Position numbers and translations under genes: made by a program. The notes under the pieces were generated by a model, which was not told where the DNA came from, did no database searches, and worked only from the letters and a program-made list of their open reading frames with translations. Below are positions 33,226 through 44,245 of a stretch of 64,000 bases of DNA, in pieces (position 1 is the stretch's first letter; each line of letters opens with the position of its first letter). The stretch lies in contig FMBT01000291.1 in the NCBI GenBank assembly GCA_900095095.1, positions 496,001 to 560,000 on the forward strand. Direction: 5' to 3'. This DNA comes from Fragilariopsis cylindrus CCMP1102 (taxonomy: Eukaryota > Bacillariophyta > Bacillariophyceae > Bacillariales > Bacillariaceae).

Positions 33226-35041
33226 ATGAAATTCCTTATTGCTGCTACTGTTGCTGCTGCCGTGTTACTTACTGGTACAGTAGATGCTACAAGTGATAGT
33301 AATACTGCTTCCACGACTCAAACAGCAACGACGACGACTACAACATCTAACAATAACGAAAGTAGTGGTAGTAGTAGTAGCAGTAGTACCCTTAGAATTA
33401 GTAAAGGTAGGCTAGCAGAATCTGCGTATTTTCAACAGCAACAACAGCAGAAATATCAATTCGAACAGCAACAGAAGTTCCAGAATAACAATAGAAATAG
33501 TAATAAAAAGAACAAAGAAAAATATGCAATTCCCATCAGAAATGATGATCAGTGAAGAAGATTTACCGATTAATGATCCTCAAAATAAATGGCAATCTTT
33601 AAATAAAGATGTTGAATTTATACCAGCGGATGGTATTTCTTCTGATGTTGTACAACGATTCTTAGAACAAGGTGATTATTCCTATAGTTATGGTGAAACA
33701 GAAGAATCGGCGTATGGTGGTATGTCAGGTATGGATAAAGTATATGATGTTGAACCATTCGCATATGGTGTTGACGAATATGACGAATATCAACAGGCAT
33801 GGAGATTAATGGGTTTTATTATTGATTGTAATCCAATGGTTGATGATGATTATTATGAAAATGGTGGCTCGGGTAGTGGTGATCAAGGTACAGAAGATGG
33901 TTGTTCACGATACGTACTTTGGGCGGCGTATGTCGATTTGGATTATGAAGGTGGAGGGATTGGTGAATACCAGCACTGGAATAATACCTCCAGTCAATGG
34001 GATACATCCGCTTGTCAATACAGTGGTAGTGATCGATGTGCTAAGATGGATTGTCATCTAGAGAATACACATTTTGCATTATTAGGATTCTTTAAGCATA
34101 AATCGTATGATGATTGGATGGAACAATTATTTAAACATGAAGGGATATGTGTTTGGAACGATGAAGAATATGCATTCATGTCGAATGCACGTGAGGCATG
34201 GCCACAGGGTTGTATCGATACATACACAACATCATCGGATGGTACAACAGAAATTTACTATGATGTCAAACCCATCCAAGGTGGTGATATTGAAATTGGT
34301 TTATATACTGACACGCAATGTATTAAGGAATACCAATCAACTGGAAGTAGTGATCCAATTTCCGTTGAAAACATACTAGGAAATTTCTTTGCAGATGTCG
34401 ATGGGAGTGGTGATAATGACAATAACTATGATTTTAGTGACGATACACTTGATGAATCCATGAGCCGATGGTCTTCTGCATTTGCAAAATTCCGTGTATG
34501 TCAACCATGTGTCGCATACGACCTAGAAAACATTGATGGAACTAAATTCTACGATGATGATGGAGGTGGTGGTGGAGATATGTTTGATTGTTATGACGAT
34601 GCGGATTACACTAATGTGAATCAGGTACGTACACATACTTATTTATATTGAATTACCTCGACGAACCTTTTGCTTTTTTCTATCTGCATCTAACCCCTTG
34701 TTCATCATTCTTCTTATCATTCTTTAAACAAAAACCAAACCAATCATTAGTGTATGAAATTTATGGCAAAGACAAACATGAATACTGCAACATTCCGTGA
34801 TATGTCACTGGGAAGATATCAAGGAACGCTGGTGGCAACTCAAATGAATGGTATCGCAAACAGTAGCACTAAAAACTGGCGCAGAGAGGCATGGTCTAGT
34901 CGATTTACGTATTTGTTTTTGGTTGTTGCACTTAGTTTCTTCATTTATGGTGCAGTTTTTTTCTATAAAGCCAAGGTTGCAACCAATTACAGTCCAACCT
35001 TTGGTTGGACCAATTTCAAGGAACCTCTTGTCATGACGTGA
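33226..35041 (+). CDS. Secreted/type I membrane protein with Cys-rich acidic lumenal domain
   Basis: Signal peptide MKFLIAATVAAAVLLTGTVD starts at 33226, followed by Ser/Thr and Gln-rich sequence. The frame stops at 33555, while the next frame (open from about 33524) carries the main domain. Either a small intron (for example GTAGGC near 33409 to ATCAG near 33540) or a frame break joins them. The lumenal part is acidic and Cys-rich: LWAAYVDLDYEGG, DRCAKMDCHLENTHFALLGF, FRVCQPCVAYDLENIDG. An intron (34625-34750, GTACGT…CATTAG) is followed by CMKFMAKTNMNTATFRDM, a C-terminal membrane segment (YLFLVVALSFFIYGAVFFY) and a short tail. The build matches the divergent neighbour, so a common ancestor is likely. 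Function unknown. Confidence 0.7.
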
Positions 35042-35293
35042 GAACATAACTGATTCTCTCCCTAAATGAGACGTGACAACTAAAAACCTTAATTATATCA
35101 TACTCGACTGAACTAGCCACAGGTATTGAATAGTAGTGATGTCGGGTATGATGACTCTGTATTATAGCTTGTGAAAACAAGACTGCTTCTTTGCCTATTA
35201 GATAATAGGTTAATTATTTAGAAAAAAACACAACTGTTACTAAATGAGTAGTAGAAAATCTTGTGACTTCGAATGTCACGTAAATCCTCCATT

Positions 35294-36861
35294 TTAGAGT
35301 ATAAATTTATCGTAAAACTTGTCGTCGTTGATTGGAACCTCTGACCGCATGTCATACGTCTTGTGAATCACATCCAAAGAGTCGGCGATTCCTACCGATG
35401 TGTCATTACAAAATCAGTTTGTTAGAAAAAGAAATGTGTTCAGTACGTGACGTATCCAGGAAAAATACGGCTGTTAAGTAAAATAACAATAAACAACTAG
35501 CGTACTCACCCTCAGTGTATTGGCGCATTGGTAGGACGTAAAATGGCTCCTCGATCTCTACACCTATATCTTCGATGCTTAAAACAACATATGAAAGTAG
35601 GACGGAAAATGGAAGAGTCCAAATTGGTCCAGTAAGTGGATACATTGCCAATGGTAGAGTCAGACTCCATAAACTCATCAACCTGATTTGAGGAAAAATA
35701 TGTTTTGCAACAACAGTAAGAAACACAATAATAAGTATGTATCAGGAATGAGTTGAGATTTTTGAGTCAAAATAAATTTCAATCCTTTTGAGTCTGATAA
35801 ACATACCGGCTTGTATTCGTAGTAAATGTTGTAGGTATTGGAGTCCGAAGCAGACGCTCACAGGAACCCAATGATGACATAAGGTTTTGAACCTGACTAT
35901 CCATATCAACGCAGTAGATTGGCTCAATAGCAGGTTGACTATCGAAAATTAGTTTCCGTATGCATGACAAAATCATCAATGGAACATGAGACCCTGATTC
36001 ATACGTCATGCAGATTTTTTCGAAGTCTTTAACAGCAACATAATTATTACCATCACACTGTTCGTCGTTTTCAGAGAAGAATATTTCCCTCATTTCATCC
36101 TTAAAAGCATTATTTAATTTTACCTTTAATTCAGGATCAGAACTCGAAACCCTATAGTATCCTCCTTTTGTGTTGAGGTGGAAATGCAACGCAACTGCGA
36201 ATGATTTTAGGAGTGTTTTCATTCGTTGTTTGTTGTTATTTGTCAGGAACATACAACTTTTACCCATCAAACCACGAGATACGGTGTTGACCTGACCAAG
36301 CACTTTCCTTGCCTCGTTCCAGCGATCATAACTTGCATTCAATCGAAACCCAGCAAGAACCGATATTGCCAATGAAAATGTCGTGAACGTAGTTGTATCG
36401 AAGTAAAATACGGGTAGAAGATCGTACGTCATCATCTCGTTGTAATAAGTCAGTCCAGTAGCAACGCTGGCAGTCAAAAATAGATCTGGAAAGATAAGAC
36501 GTTGGATTGATGCGCAGCGAAAAACCTCAAACAAGTTACGTAGATGACGACCAGGAGCCTTGTGGTGCTTCCATTTCGCGGGATCGTAATTCAAATCCCT
36601 GGGGGGCTCTGATCTATTCTTTCTAGCAATTCGAGAATCATTAGGTCTTTTGATATGATATAGACTTGGTCGCAGTTCGGATCTTTCGTCACGTCGAATA
36701 AATAGCGGCGGATCCTTCGACGAGGTGGATTCGGAGGCTACTCTACGGATACTGATGTTGTTAAAAGAATTGTACAATAGAGGTTGGATTGCGTGATCAG
36801 CACACCGAACAAACCTTTTGTGAATGATGGGCAGAGTCGAATTACGAAGTAAAATTGACAT
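35294..36861 (-). CDS. Bestrophin-like anion channel
   Basis: Three exons: 36861-35807, 35682-35510 and 35391-35294, with all junctions in phase (donors GTATGT, GTGAGT; acceptors AATCAG, CGGTAG), giving 441 aa. Family signatures are LNASYDRWNEARKVLGQVN, CERLLRTPIPTTFTTNTSR, PLTGPIWTLPFSVLLSYVVL and the hallmark SIEDIGVEIEEPFYVLPM. Bestrophins form pentameric Cl-/HCO3- channels. In algae and plants related proteins sit in thylakoids and help set ion balance or bring bicarbonate to the pyrenoid. The N-terminus (SILLRNSTLPIIHKRFVRCA) is basic and could be an organelle presequence, though no ASAF motif is seen. The location is therefore uncertain. Confidence 0.9.
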
Positions 36862-36984
36862 GGTATCGCTGTAGATGGTAGTTCAAAATTCTTCAGTAGA
36901 ATAGATCGTTTTATCGCGAAAAGAGAGAACTGATCGTCGACTGCATGTAAGTCGAATATATTCGAGTGTGGAAGTTCTCTCTAT

Positions 36985-37190
36985 CTTGTAACTTACCATA
37001 TCCAATACTGAAATCGCACGGCTTATTATGCGCGCAGGTTTTTTTAGTACGGTCTATCGTGGAAAATACAACCAGAGAGTTGATTTTTGTAGATAATGTA
37101 CAGTACTGAATACTTGTACAGTATCATGCATGACGCATTAAAAATACAACTACTGTACTTCCTCCGAGTAGCGCACATTGTCCACGGGGA
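36985..37190 (+). repeat. Direct repeat flanking the MAPEG-like gene, left copy
   Basis: Shares AATACTGAAATCGCAC, GCGCGCAGGTTTTTTTAG, AGATAATGT and GCATTAAAAATACAACTA with 38400-38555 in the same orientation. Together the copies enclose the MITE and the MAPEG-like gene. The left copy sits directly upstream of the bestrophin gene. Confidence 0.7.
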
Positions 37191-37317
37191 TAAGGGCGAT
37201 AATATTTAATGCGCTAATGCACGCTAAAAGAAGCCTCTTTTTGCAGGAAAAAATGCAAGATAGAAATTTACGCGACAAAATCACTGATCGTCTACTTTTG
37301 AAGTAAGTTACTGTAGG

Positions 37318-37629
37318 TCTGGAAGGAAACGTATCAAGTCTTAATCACGGATAGCCGGCGACTTAACGTTTTTAAAATATAACGGTCGTGGCTGAATCGC
37401 GGCTGAACCATGGCGGAACCATGGCTGAATCGATTCAGCCATTATTCAGCCATGAAAAATAATAGTTACTATTAAGCTACATAAATGGAAATATTCATGG
37501 CTGAACAATGGCTGAATCAATTAAGCCAAAGTTCAGCCACGGTTCCACCATTGTTCAGCCATGACCGTTATATTTAAAACAGCAAGTCGCCGAAATAACG
37601 ATTAAGTCTTGGTACGTTTCCTTCCTGAA
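37318..37629. mobile_element. Foldback MITE
   Basis: About 310 bp with long imperfect terminal inverted repeats. The left end reads TCTGGAAGGAAACGTATCAA, GTCTTAATCACGG and GGCGACTT … ATATAACGGTC. The right end read backwards gives TCAGGAAGGAAACGTACCAA, GACTTAATCG and GGCGACTT … ATATAACGGTC. The arms exceed 100 bp each and the centre carries many GGCTGAA / TTCAGCC motifs. No coding capacity. It is a non-autonomous DNA element of hairpin type. I could not define target-site duplications. Confidence 0.85.
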
Positions 37630-37701
37630 AGAATAAGTTTTTAATGTACCGGTATTCGAGTGTGAAGTTGTCTATCTTGCACTGGTACCATAGCTCATTC
37701 A

Positions 37702-38319
37702 CTAATAGGTGTCAGAGATAAAAAGACACCGAACCGCATGGACGGCCGATGCCATGAGCATGACGTTGGACAAAAAGTACGCCGGAATGGTATATTTGCT
37801 CAATCCAATGTCCTGCAACGAAGTGGCACCGGCCGCATTGCGGTACGCGGTTGCATAACCACGACGAAGAATGGCCCACAGCAATGTCATAACACCGGCG
37901 ACGCGGCCATTGACAAACATGGCACAACTGATCGATCCGACCAACAATACTGGCAATTGTTCGACTTGATTCGTTTGGACTCGTTGGGCAAGATGGACCA
38001 GTTCGGGGACTGGTTTGGAACAAATTTGGTCGTAGCTGCGGTCCAAAAGATTGGCCTCGTGTTTGGCAAGGCCCACAGCCATGCAATCCCATAGAGAGTA
38101 ACTGACCAAAAAGCCACAAATAACAATCATGACTGGGGCCAATTCTTTGGCGATATAGTCGGGCAACGTTCCAGGTTCTCGTCCGGCAAAAAACGACAGG
38201 ACACAACCCAGGACAATGTATACCATTAAAATGGCTGTTTTGCTGGGTGCCGGCGATTGTGCCATATTGTTGGGGTTCGAAGTAGTACTGGTGGCGGTAA
38301 TACTGTGGTTGGCGGCCAT
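37702..38319 (-). CDS. MAPEG-like membrane protein
   Basis: Single exon. The ATG at 38319 gives 205 aa; an upstream TTG is ignored. There are four hydrophobic stretches (TAILMVYIVLGCVLSFFAG, APVMIVICGFLVSYSLWDC, LLVGSISCAMFVNGRVAGVM, IPAYFLSNVMLMASAVHAV). The MAPEG-type core RVQTNQVEQLPVLLVGS is followed by GVMTLLWAILRRGYATAYR. Family members are small glutathione-dependent or eicosanoid-related membrane enzymes of ER, and algal homologues are uncharacterised. The gene is visibly more GC-rich than its neighbours, has long open shadow frames on both strands, and is enclosed by direct repeats and a MITE, suggesting recent relocation or transfer. Confidence 0.78.
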   Translation of the reverse strand: MAANHSITATSTTSNPNNMAQSPAPSKTAILMVYIVLGCVLSFFAGREPGTLPDYIAKELAPVMIVICGFLVSYSLWDCMAVGLAKHEANLLDRSYDQICSKPVPELVHLAQRVQTNQVEQLPVLLVGSISCAMFVNGRVAGVMTLLWAILRRGYATAYRNAAGATSLQDIGLSKYTIPAYFLSNVMLMASAVHAVRCLFISDTY

Positions 38320-38399
38320 TTTCAATCAATCGTCGATAAACTTTAAATATTGGTCGAGAAGTAAATAATATTAGATAATTGTTGCATATACATGTATCG

Positions 38400-38555
38400 A
38401 ATCAGTACTGAAATCGCACAGCTTATTGCGCGCAGGTTTTTTTAGAACGGGCTATTATCGTGAGAAATAGATAATGTGCTGAATTCCTATCATGTACAAT
38501 GTACAGTATGGCGCATTAAAAATACAACTATTACCCTTTTTTACTACAGTACGCG
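38400..38555 (+). repeat. Direct repeat flanking the MAPEG-like gene, right copy
   Basis: Partner of 36985-37190. It lies immediately upstream of the homoserine dehydrogenase reading frame, whose start codon is not evident. Confidence 0.7.
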
Positions 38556-38619
38556 CATCGCGCATTTATCGAATCTATCATAAAAAGCAAAGTGTACATA
38601 TTATGATCATGGCAGCTAA

Positions 38620-39839
38620 TCAAGGGAACAAGAACTTGTTGTAGCCGTAATTGGTTACACAGGTGGTGTTGGAGGATGCCTGTTGGATGCAATGAAAAAG
38701 ATCGGGATTTCTCCATATGCATTGGTGCGATCATCTACCATGAAAGTAGGATGTGGTGGTGATGGTGGATCTTCCACCGAGGAAGTTCCTACCGACTATA
38801 AGGCACTGAGCGCCTATTTATTAAAACAGAATGGTATTCCTGTGATAGCGGATGTAACAGCTTCAAGTTCTGTACAAGAACATTATCAGGAATGGTTAGC
38901 CGCTGGTATATCAGTCGTGACTGCGAACAAAGGAATTTTTGCTGGATGCGAAAACAAATATCAGTCTCTTTTGACAGCAGCAAAAGAAGGTCAATGTCGC
39001 CTCCTTCACGAGACAACTGTGGGAGCTGGTACGTACCATATTTGGAATTGAAGTTGTAATTATTGTTGATTGATTGACTGATCGATTGCTCGTATACTGT
39101 GATGTTATTATAAATCCAATACCGTATGCTTACATCGTCGTCTTCGTGATTGATTCGCAATATAAATAACTGATTGAATAACTATCGATGTATCTATCAA
39201 TCCATTTGAAATATAACAGGGCTACCAACTCTCGGAACCCTGGAAAGCTTGAAAGCTTCCTCTCACGATATTCACACGGTGGAGGGTATCTTGAGCGGGA
39301 CACTCGCATTCGTATTGGGTCAGGTGGCCGGCGGGAAGACAAGTCTTTCTCAAGCTGTGAAAGAGGCGAAGGAACTCGGCTATACAGAACCTGATCCCCG
39401 TGATGATTTGAATGGAATGGACGTAGCACGAAAGGCAGTAATCTTAGCTCGATTAGCTGGTATGAAAGGCGTGGAATTGTCTGGAATGACAATCGAAAGT
39501 TTGGTACCAGAAAGTCTTCGCAGTTGTAGTGTAGACGAATTTATGGCCAAGCTTAGCGAACACGACAAGTCGATGGCAGACCGCGTTGCGAAAGTAGAGG
39601 AGGCTGGAGGGAGATTGCACTATGCTGCCAAAGTTGACGTTAAAGAACAGAAGGTCGAAGTGGGTATGCTATCCTGCGAAGCAAGTCATCCATTTAACAA
39701 TGCAGGACCTGATAATATGGTAGCGATAACAACCAACTTTTATACACGACCATTAGTAATCCAAGGTGCAGGAGCTGGGGGAGAAGTAACAGCAACTGGT
39801 GTATTAGCAGATATTTTGCAGTGTGCCAACCAGCCATAA
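38620..39839 (+). CDS. Homoserine dehydrogenase (start not resolved)
   Basis: NAD(P)-dependent reduction of aspartate semialdehyde to homoserine, in the threonine and methionine pathway. Exon 1 is open from 38620 to 39028 and includes the Rossmann start AVIGYTGGVGGCLLDAM, VIADVTAS and VVTANKGIF. A 191-bp intron (GTACGT…AACAG) leads to exon 2 (39220-39839). The join reads ETTVGAG-LPTLGTLESLKAS, followed by VEGILSGTLAFVLGQV, ELGYTEPDPRDDLNGMDVAR and a C-terminal part with VIQGAGAGGEVTATGVLADI. The enzyme core is intact. No aspartokinase domain precedes it. An in-frame stop lies just before 38620 and no Met occurs before the nucleotide-binding motif, so a short upstream exon is missing from my model. 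Confidence 0.88.
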
Positions 39840-40171
39840 TAGCTCTTAAAAAAATGATGATGAATATTATAAAAATTACGATACTTATAAAAATTGCAGA
39901 CATTGTTGATACTACGTATTTGAACTGAATATTTTTATTTGCTTAGATTTTATTGTATTTACGTAATCTATGTATAATATGCCATGAAATTCTTATCTAT
40001 TACTTGTTACATATATATTATATAGCTATAGCTTGCGGAGTATGTATGTACTTTTATACAGTACAATAATAATTGATAATAAACGATGTCAACATCGAGT
40101 CAACATACATGAAAATGATAAATAATAGATAATAACGACAACATGTAATGGTAGTACATATTATAACTTCA
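39840..40171. other. Convergent 3' intergenic region
   Basis: AT-rich, nothing recognised. Confidence 0.5.
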
Positions 40172-41080
40172 TCACATTGTAGCAGTAGCATTTGCAGGAA
40201 CCAAGGTTGCACTGTCGAAAACATTGGTAGTGGTACTGTCACTATCCAATATTTCTTGGACTGCATTTTGCATCTCCTTTTCAGGTGCAACAGAAGTTTT
40301 AGCTGACCCAGCATAAACTGATAGGATAAATGTCCATGCAAGACCGGCAACTGATAAAAATGGAATCTGAAGATCTTCTTGTATGTATCCAAATTGAACA
40401 AATTGAACAGGTATCCAAAAAAGTAAATTACGTTTCATGAGAGGTAGAAAATTTTCCTTTGCTCTTGATAATGCTTGTGATGATGTTAATCCTTGGATTG
40501 CACCCGTTACTGTAAAGAATGCAGGATAATACAGGAATGGTACAATACCCAATTGGGATGATAATGTTTGTTCCATAGCAGCTAATTGTGATGTGTCAAT
40601 AATATTATTGTCTGGAAGAATAGATCCAAGATATTGTCCATGACATGTAGCGACAATAATTGGGAATGCAAAATGTTGTAATGCACGGTATGCCATATCA
40701 AAGACAGCGAACGAGGCCCCCCGAGCCTTGTCGTATTCAAAAACACTATCCTCATCTTCATCATTCTTGGTCGCCGTTTGTGTTTGAGCGATAGCATCCC
40801 CACAAACAGCTAATGTCGCCCCCGTCATCATTTTAGTTGGTAATGGATGATTCTTCAATAATTCCTTATATCCAGATAGTGGATCGAATGATTCGGTCAA
40901 TGATGCGATAGTGAAAGAATTCGCATTCTCGTTCACATTCGCAGTATGATGTATAGTAGAAGCAAAATCTATTGTTGATTGGATATGTTGATGAACATCA
41001 GGAATACTAAAGCATGTTGTGACAACGACCGTCGTAGTAAATGACGAAACGAAAAGGAAAAATGTGCTTTTTGCAAACAT
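40172..41080 (-). CDS. Mpv17/PMP22 family membrane protein
   Basis: Single exon, 302 aa, longer than the usual ~180-230 because of an N-terminal extension. That extension begins with a signal-like segment (TFFLFVSSFTTTVVVTTCFS), suggesting ER or plastid entry. Family signatures are YKELLKNHPLPTKMMTGATL, VCGDAIAQTQ, YDKARGASFAVFDMAYRAL, HGQYLGSIL, and the C-terminal block ENFLPLMKRNLLFWIPVQFV, QFGYI, then AGLAWTFILSVYAGS. Members are four-helix proteins of mitochondrial, peroxisomal or plastid membranes, some forming channels. The substrate is unknown. Confidence 0.88.
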   Translation of the reverse strand: MFAKSTFFLFVSSFTTTVVVTTCFSIPDVHQHIQSTIDFASTIHHTANVNENANSFTIASLTESFDPLSGYKELLKNHPLPTKMMTGATLAVCGDAIAQTQTATKNDEDEDSVFEYDKARGASFAVFDMAYRALQHFAFPIIVATCHGQYLGSILPDNNIIDTSQLAAMEQTLSSQLGIVPFLYYPAFFTVTGAIQGLTSSQALSRAKENFLPLMKRNLLFWIPVQFVQFGYIQEDLQIPFLSVAGLAWTFILSVYAGSAKTSVAPEKEMQNAVQEILDSDSTTTNVFDSATLVPANATATM

Positions 41081-41851
41081 TGTAGTGTAGTCGTTGTTTC
41101 TGTTGTTGTTGTTGTTGTTGTTGTATTGTTATTGTATTATTGTTGTATTATTGTTGTACGTGTGATTGGCGCAACGACGGGATCTGTAATGTAATTCTGT
41201 CGGCACGTCTACTTACTGTATAACTAAATGGTTGTGACGATAATAGCACTACCGTATATTCAATCTACATTTTATCTTGATTGCTTTCATCGTAACTTTA
41301 CTGTACCGGCACAATGTATCCGATCCCTCAAAAAACCTGGTTTCTTCTTCAAGTCAATAATAAACACACTATAAACCCTGTGACGTGATCTCGCAACTTC
41401 CAGTGTCTTCCTGAAGCGACGATGATTGCAGCTGCAGATTATTTTTGATAGGTCGAGAAAACTTGAACATATCACAATTTACTTATCGATTTATTTTCGC
41501 TTGCATTTTCAATCCTCAATTTACGTGGTAGTAAAAACCAGCAAAATGAAAGCGTGCGGCTTATATAAACTCGAGCGCGCGGTTAGTTCTGCCGACAGCC
41601 ACAAATTATTAGAGAGATCAAAAACAAAAAAATAAAAATCTAATCTTATCTCAGAGCAGTATACTTAATTCTTGTACGGAACAACAACAATACATTCTCA
41701 ATGGCCCACCTTAAAAAATCAAAGGAAAGTAATAGCTCCAACGATTGTCACCCAAGCAACTACAGTACATTAAAGATAATTAATCACCTTCCGTTGCGCT
41801 GATTCTCCTCTCTCCTCTCTCTCCTGTTCAATATAAAAATACCCTTCAATC
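41081..41851. other. Divergent intergenic region
   Basis: A (TTG)n-like tract near 41100-41160, then AT-rich sequence upstream of NOP16. TC-rich just before the NOP16 start. No gene seen. Confidence 0.6.
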
Positions 41852-42412
41852 ATGGTGAAACACGGAACAAACAAGAAACGACGATCTGGACGAACTGGAA
41901 AAACTAAGTTAAAGAATAGAAATAATTTCACACGATGGGATCCAAATCTTCATAAGAATATAAAAAATGCTACTATTCGTGAACATTGGGATCCAAGCAA
42001 ATCTTTTACAGCGAATCTATCTGCTATTGGACTCGTAGCAAGACCAAACGACGATGTAATGAATTTGAATCCACCATCTCAACGTCAACAACAAAGTATT
42101 GAGGAACAAGGTAGTGATGTACCCAATATAGTCGAATTATTTGACATACCCGATTCAGATTTATTGACACAACAAAACCGAGAGAAGCGTTGCGTCCTTA
42201 ACGAAGAGGATCAAATATATATTGCTAAATGTATGTCAAAATATGGAGATGATTATACGAAAGCATTTCGTGATATTAAGATCAATTACATGCAACACAC
42301 TGAAACGCAGATACGTAAACTTGGTGCAAGATTTTTACTTCTAACTCCTGAACAAAGGCTTGTTGATGTTCCAAAAAAAGTCAAAGATTTAATTCTAGCG
42401 GATGATGCATGA
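41852..42412 (+). CDS. NOP16-like nucleolar ribosome biogenesis protein
   Basis: Single exon, 186 aa, normal family length. Basic N-terminus (MVKHGTNKKRRSGRTGKTKL), then the NOP16 hallmark TIREHWDPSKSFTANLSAIG. The C-terminal part reads VLNEEDQIYIAKCMSKYGDD, YTKAFRDIKINYMQHTETQI and RKLGARF. NOP16 acts in the nucleolus in assembly of the large ribosomal subunit. Nothing unusual is seen. Confidence 0.93.
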   Translation: MVKHGTNKKRRSGRTGKTKLKNRNNFTRWDPNLHKNIKNATIREHWDPSKSFTANLSAIGLVARPNDDVMNLNPPSQRQQQSIEEQGSDVPNIVELFDIPDSDLLTQQNREKRCVLNEEDQIYIAKCMSKYGDDYTKAFRDIKINYMQHTETQIRKLGARFLLLTPEQRLVDVPKKVKDLILADDA

Positions 42413-43592
42413 AGATAATAAGGAATATGGAAGATTAAGATATATTAATTAATAATATGAATACTAATTGTACAATGTAATACCAAAAAATGCTCCATGG
42501 GGGTTCTAATATGATGGATGGAATAAACTGGTAATTTGTAGTCGTTTTCATTCCCTTCCTTCTTTTTGTTTTGATAACATATTAATACTTATACAATTAT
42601 TTGTTGGAAGGTCAAGCTAAATTACAAGATTCAACCATAACTACTTAGATAAATCGTAATAGAGGTAACTTTTTAGAGACAAAAAAAACACTGTATTCAA
42701 TAGAAAGACAACCAGTATCCACATTCTTTTCCTGAAGTTGAACTGGATAGGTATTAAGTATTATTAATCCTCATGTTTGAAAAAATGGAAAGCAACCTTA
42801 AGTTCCAAGGTGAATCAGCAAATGATTTAATTATATGGAAATGATTCCCACAGTTTTTCCTTTTAATTGCTACTCAAATATTCATACATTGAGTGGTATG
42901 ATCGATGCACCTCTAATGAATAATACACACAATTAAGTATACTCATTCAATTGGATTGGATGAGGTATAGTAGATGATTTTTAAGTAAGAAAAGTAGTAG
43001 TAATAAGTGTCAAAGAACAAAAAATGACTACAGATATGCAATAACAACAGCACCATCAATACACTTTTCTTTTCAAATCTAAGTTCTTCCCATTATTCTT
43101 GTGCATTATATATACTGTAAAGGGGTAAGAGGAATTATACTATTATTATTATTAGTTTTAAATCTATCTAATAATGGATGTTGTGATCTACGATACGATT
43201 AGTACGACTAACTGAACGAATTGGTGCAATTTGCGCGATTTCCAAAATCCGACTTCAACGTGAGAGGCAACGGATTTTTTGTGGAAAAGAATTAATTCAT
43301 GTCAATAATTTTTGAGAGGAATTGATGTCATTGGTCGTTGCTGCTTTTTGACATCAAAAGATCTCGATATCAATAGATTGTAAATACAGTACGACGTAAT
43401 TCGACGTAGAGATAATAGTAGAGATACTAGAAATACTAGTAGAGATACCAGTATTTTCATTCCTGAATAAAATAGCAGAAAGCAGAATACAGTGCATTGC
43501 TTTGCTCTCATAATTCTCATTTTGCATTGTTCAAAACAATCACCCTCGACTCTTCGCCTATCTCCCATTTATCAAAACAACAACTTTCCAAG
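42413..43592. other. Intergenic
   Basis: About 1.2 kb, AT-rich. No gene, RNA or clear repeat recognised. The ORF at 43302-43568 (-) lacks support. Confidence 0.55.
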
Positions 43593-44245
43593 ATGCGTAA
43601 GTTGTCGTCTCGTTCCTCCTTCTTGCTATTCGCTCGCTCTCCCTCTCTCTCTCGCACACACACACACACACACTGCACTCATCTCGTCTCGTTGGCTTTC
43701 TCACTATTCTTATACTTGATTAATCATTCGGTTCGCTCTCTCTCTCTCACACCACTCACTCACTCACTCACTCACACAGCAACCGGTACTAACAGTCAAG
43801 GGAATTCTTACAAGTAAGTTTTGCTGTTGTGTATTCAAAGACATTTGTTTTTCTTTTCTTCATTTTGAGACTATTTGATATTGTCGAGTACATCCTTCTC
43901 ACTTTATTTCGATCTTTGTTGACATGAAATTACAGTACTCCAGGAGGTACAAATTCTGGTGATAGTTCCTATAGTTGTAAGATACTTTTACTTTATGTGG
44001 AGGAATGCTATTATATTGTTGCCTTTCCGTATCGTCCCTTTTTTCGATCTTGTTCCAACCCTGATATCTAATATTGCCTTTTCTTTTTCTTCCTATTATA
44101 TTTTCTAAACTTGACATTCAATTCAATAGATTCGAACAATGATGGAAGTTACTATTACTCCAACGACAACGGGTCGACATACCACAGCAGTAGTTCTGGT
44201 AGCAATACTTACACTTCTCCTAGTGGGCAGAGTTCAAGTAAATAA
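43593..44245 (+). CDS. Small Ser/Asn/Tyr-rich conserved-type protein, four exons
   Basis: Assembled from tiny exons: 43593-43596 (ATGC only), 43780-43813, 43936-43976 and 44130-44245. All introns are GT-AG and phases fit, giving 64 aa. The product starts MPTGTNSQGNSYNTPGG, continues SGDSSYSYSNNDGSYYYSND and ends TYTSPSGQSSSK. Repeated SYYYSNxDGSTY-like units suggest a small disordered protein. I recall similar short proteins in fungi and other eukaryotes, but no function. Intron 1 holds CT, CA and CTCA microsatellites. The first coding exon of only four bases is unusual and shared with the gene at 47906. Confidence 0.8.
43640..43778 (+). repeat. CT/CA/CTCA microsatellites in intron 1
   Basis: Runs of TCTC, ACACAC and CACT within the first intron of the small gene; they may serve as part of the pyrimidine tract. 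Confidence 0.8.

Noticed and set aside
37702-38329. Several long overlapping ORFs on both strands over the MAPEG-like gene
   Set aside because: Higher GC reduces stops in all frames; only the MAPEG-like frame has membrane segments and family motifs.
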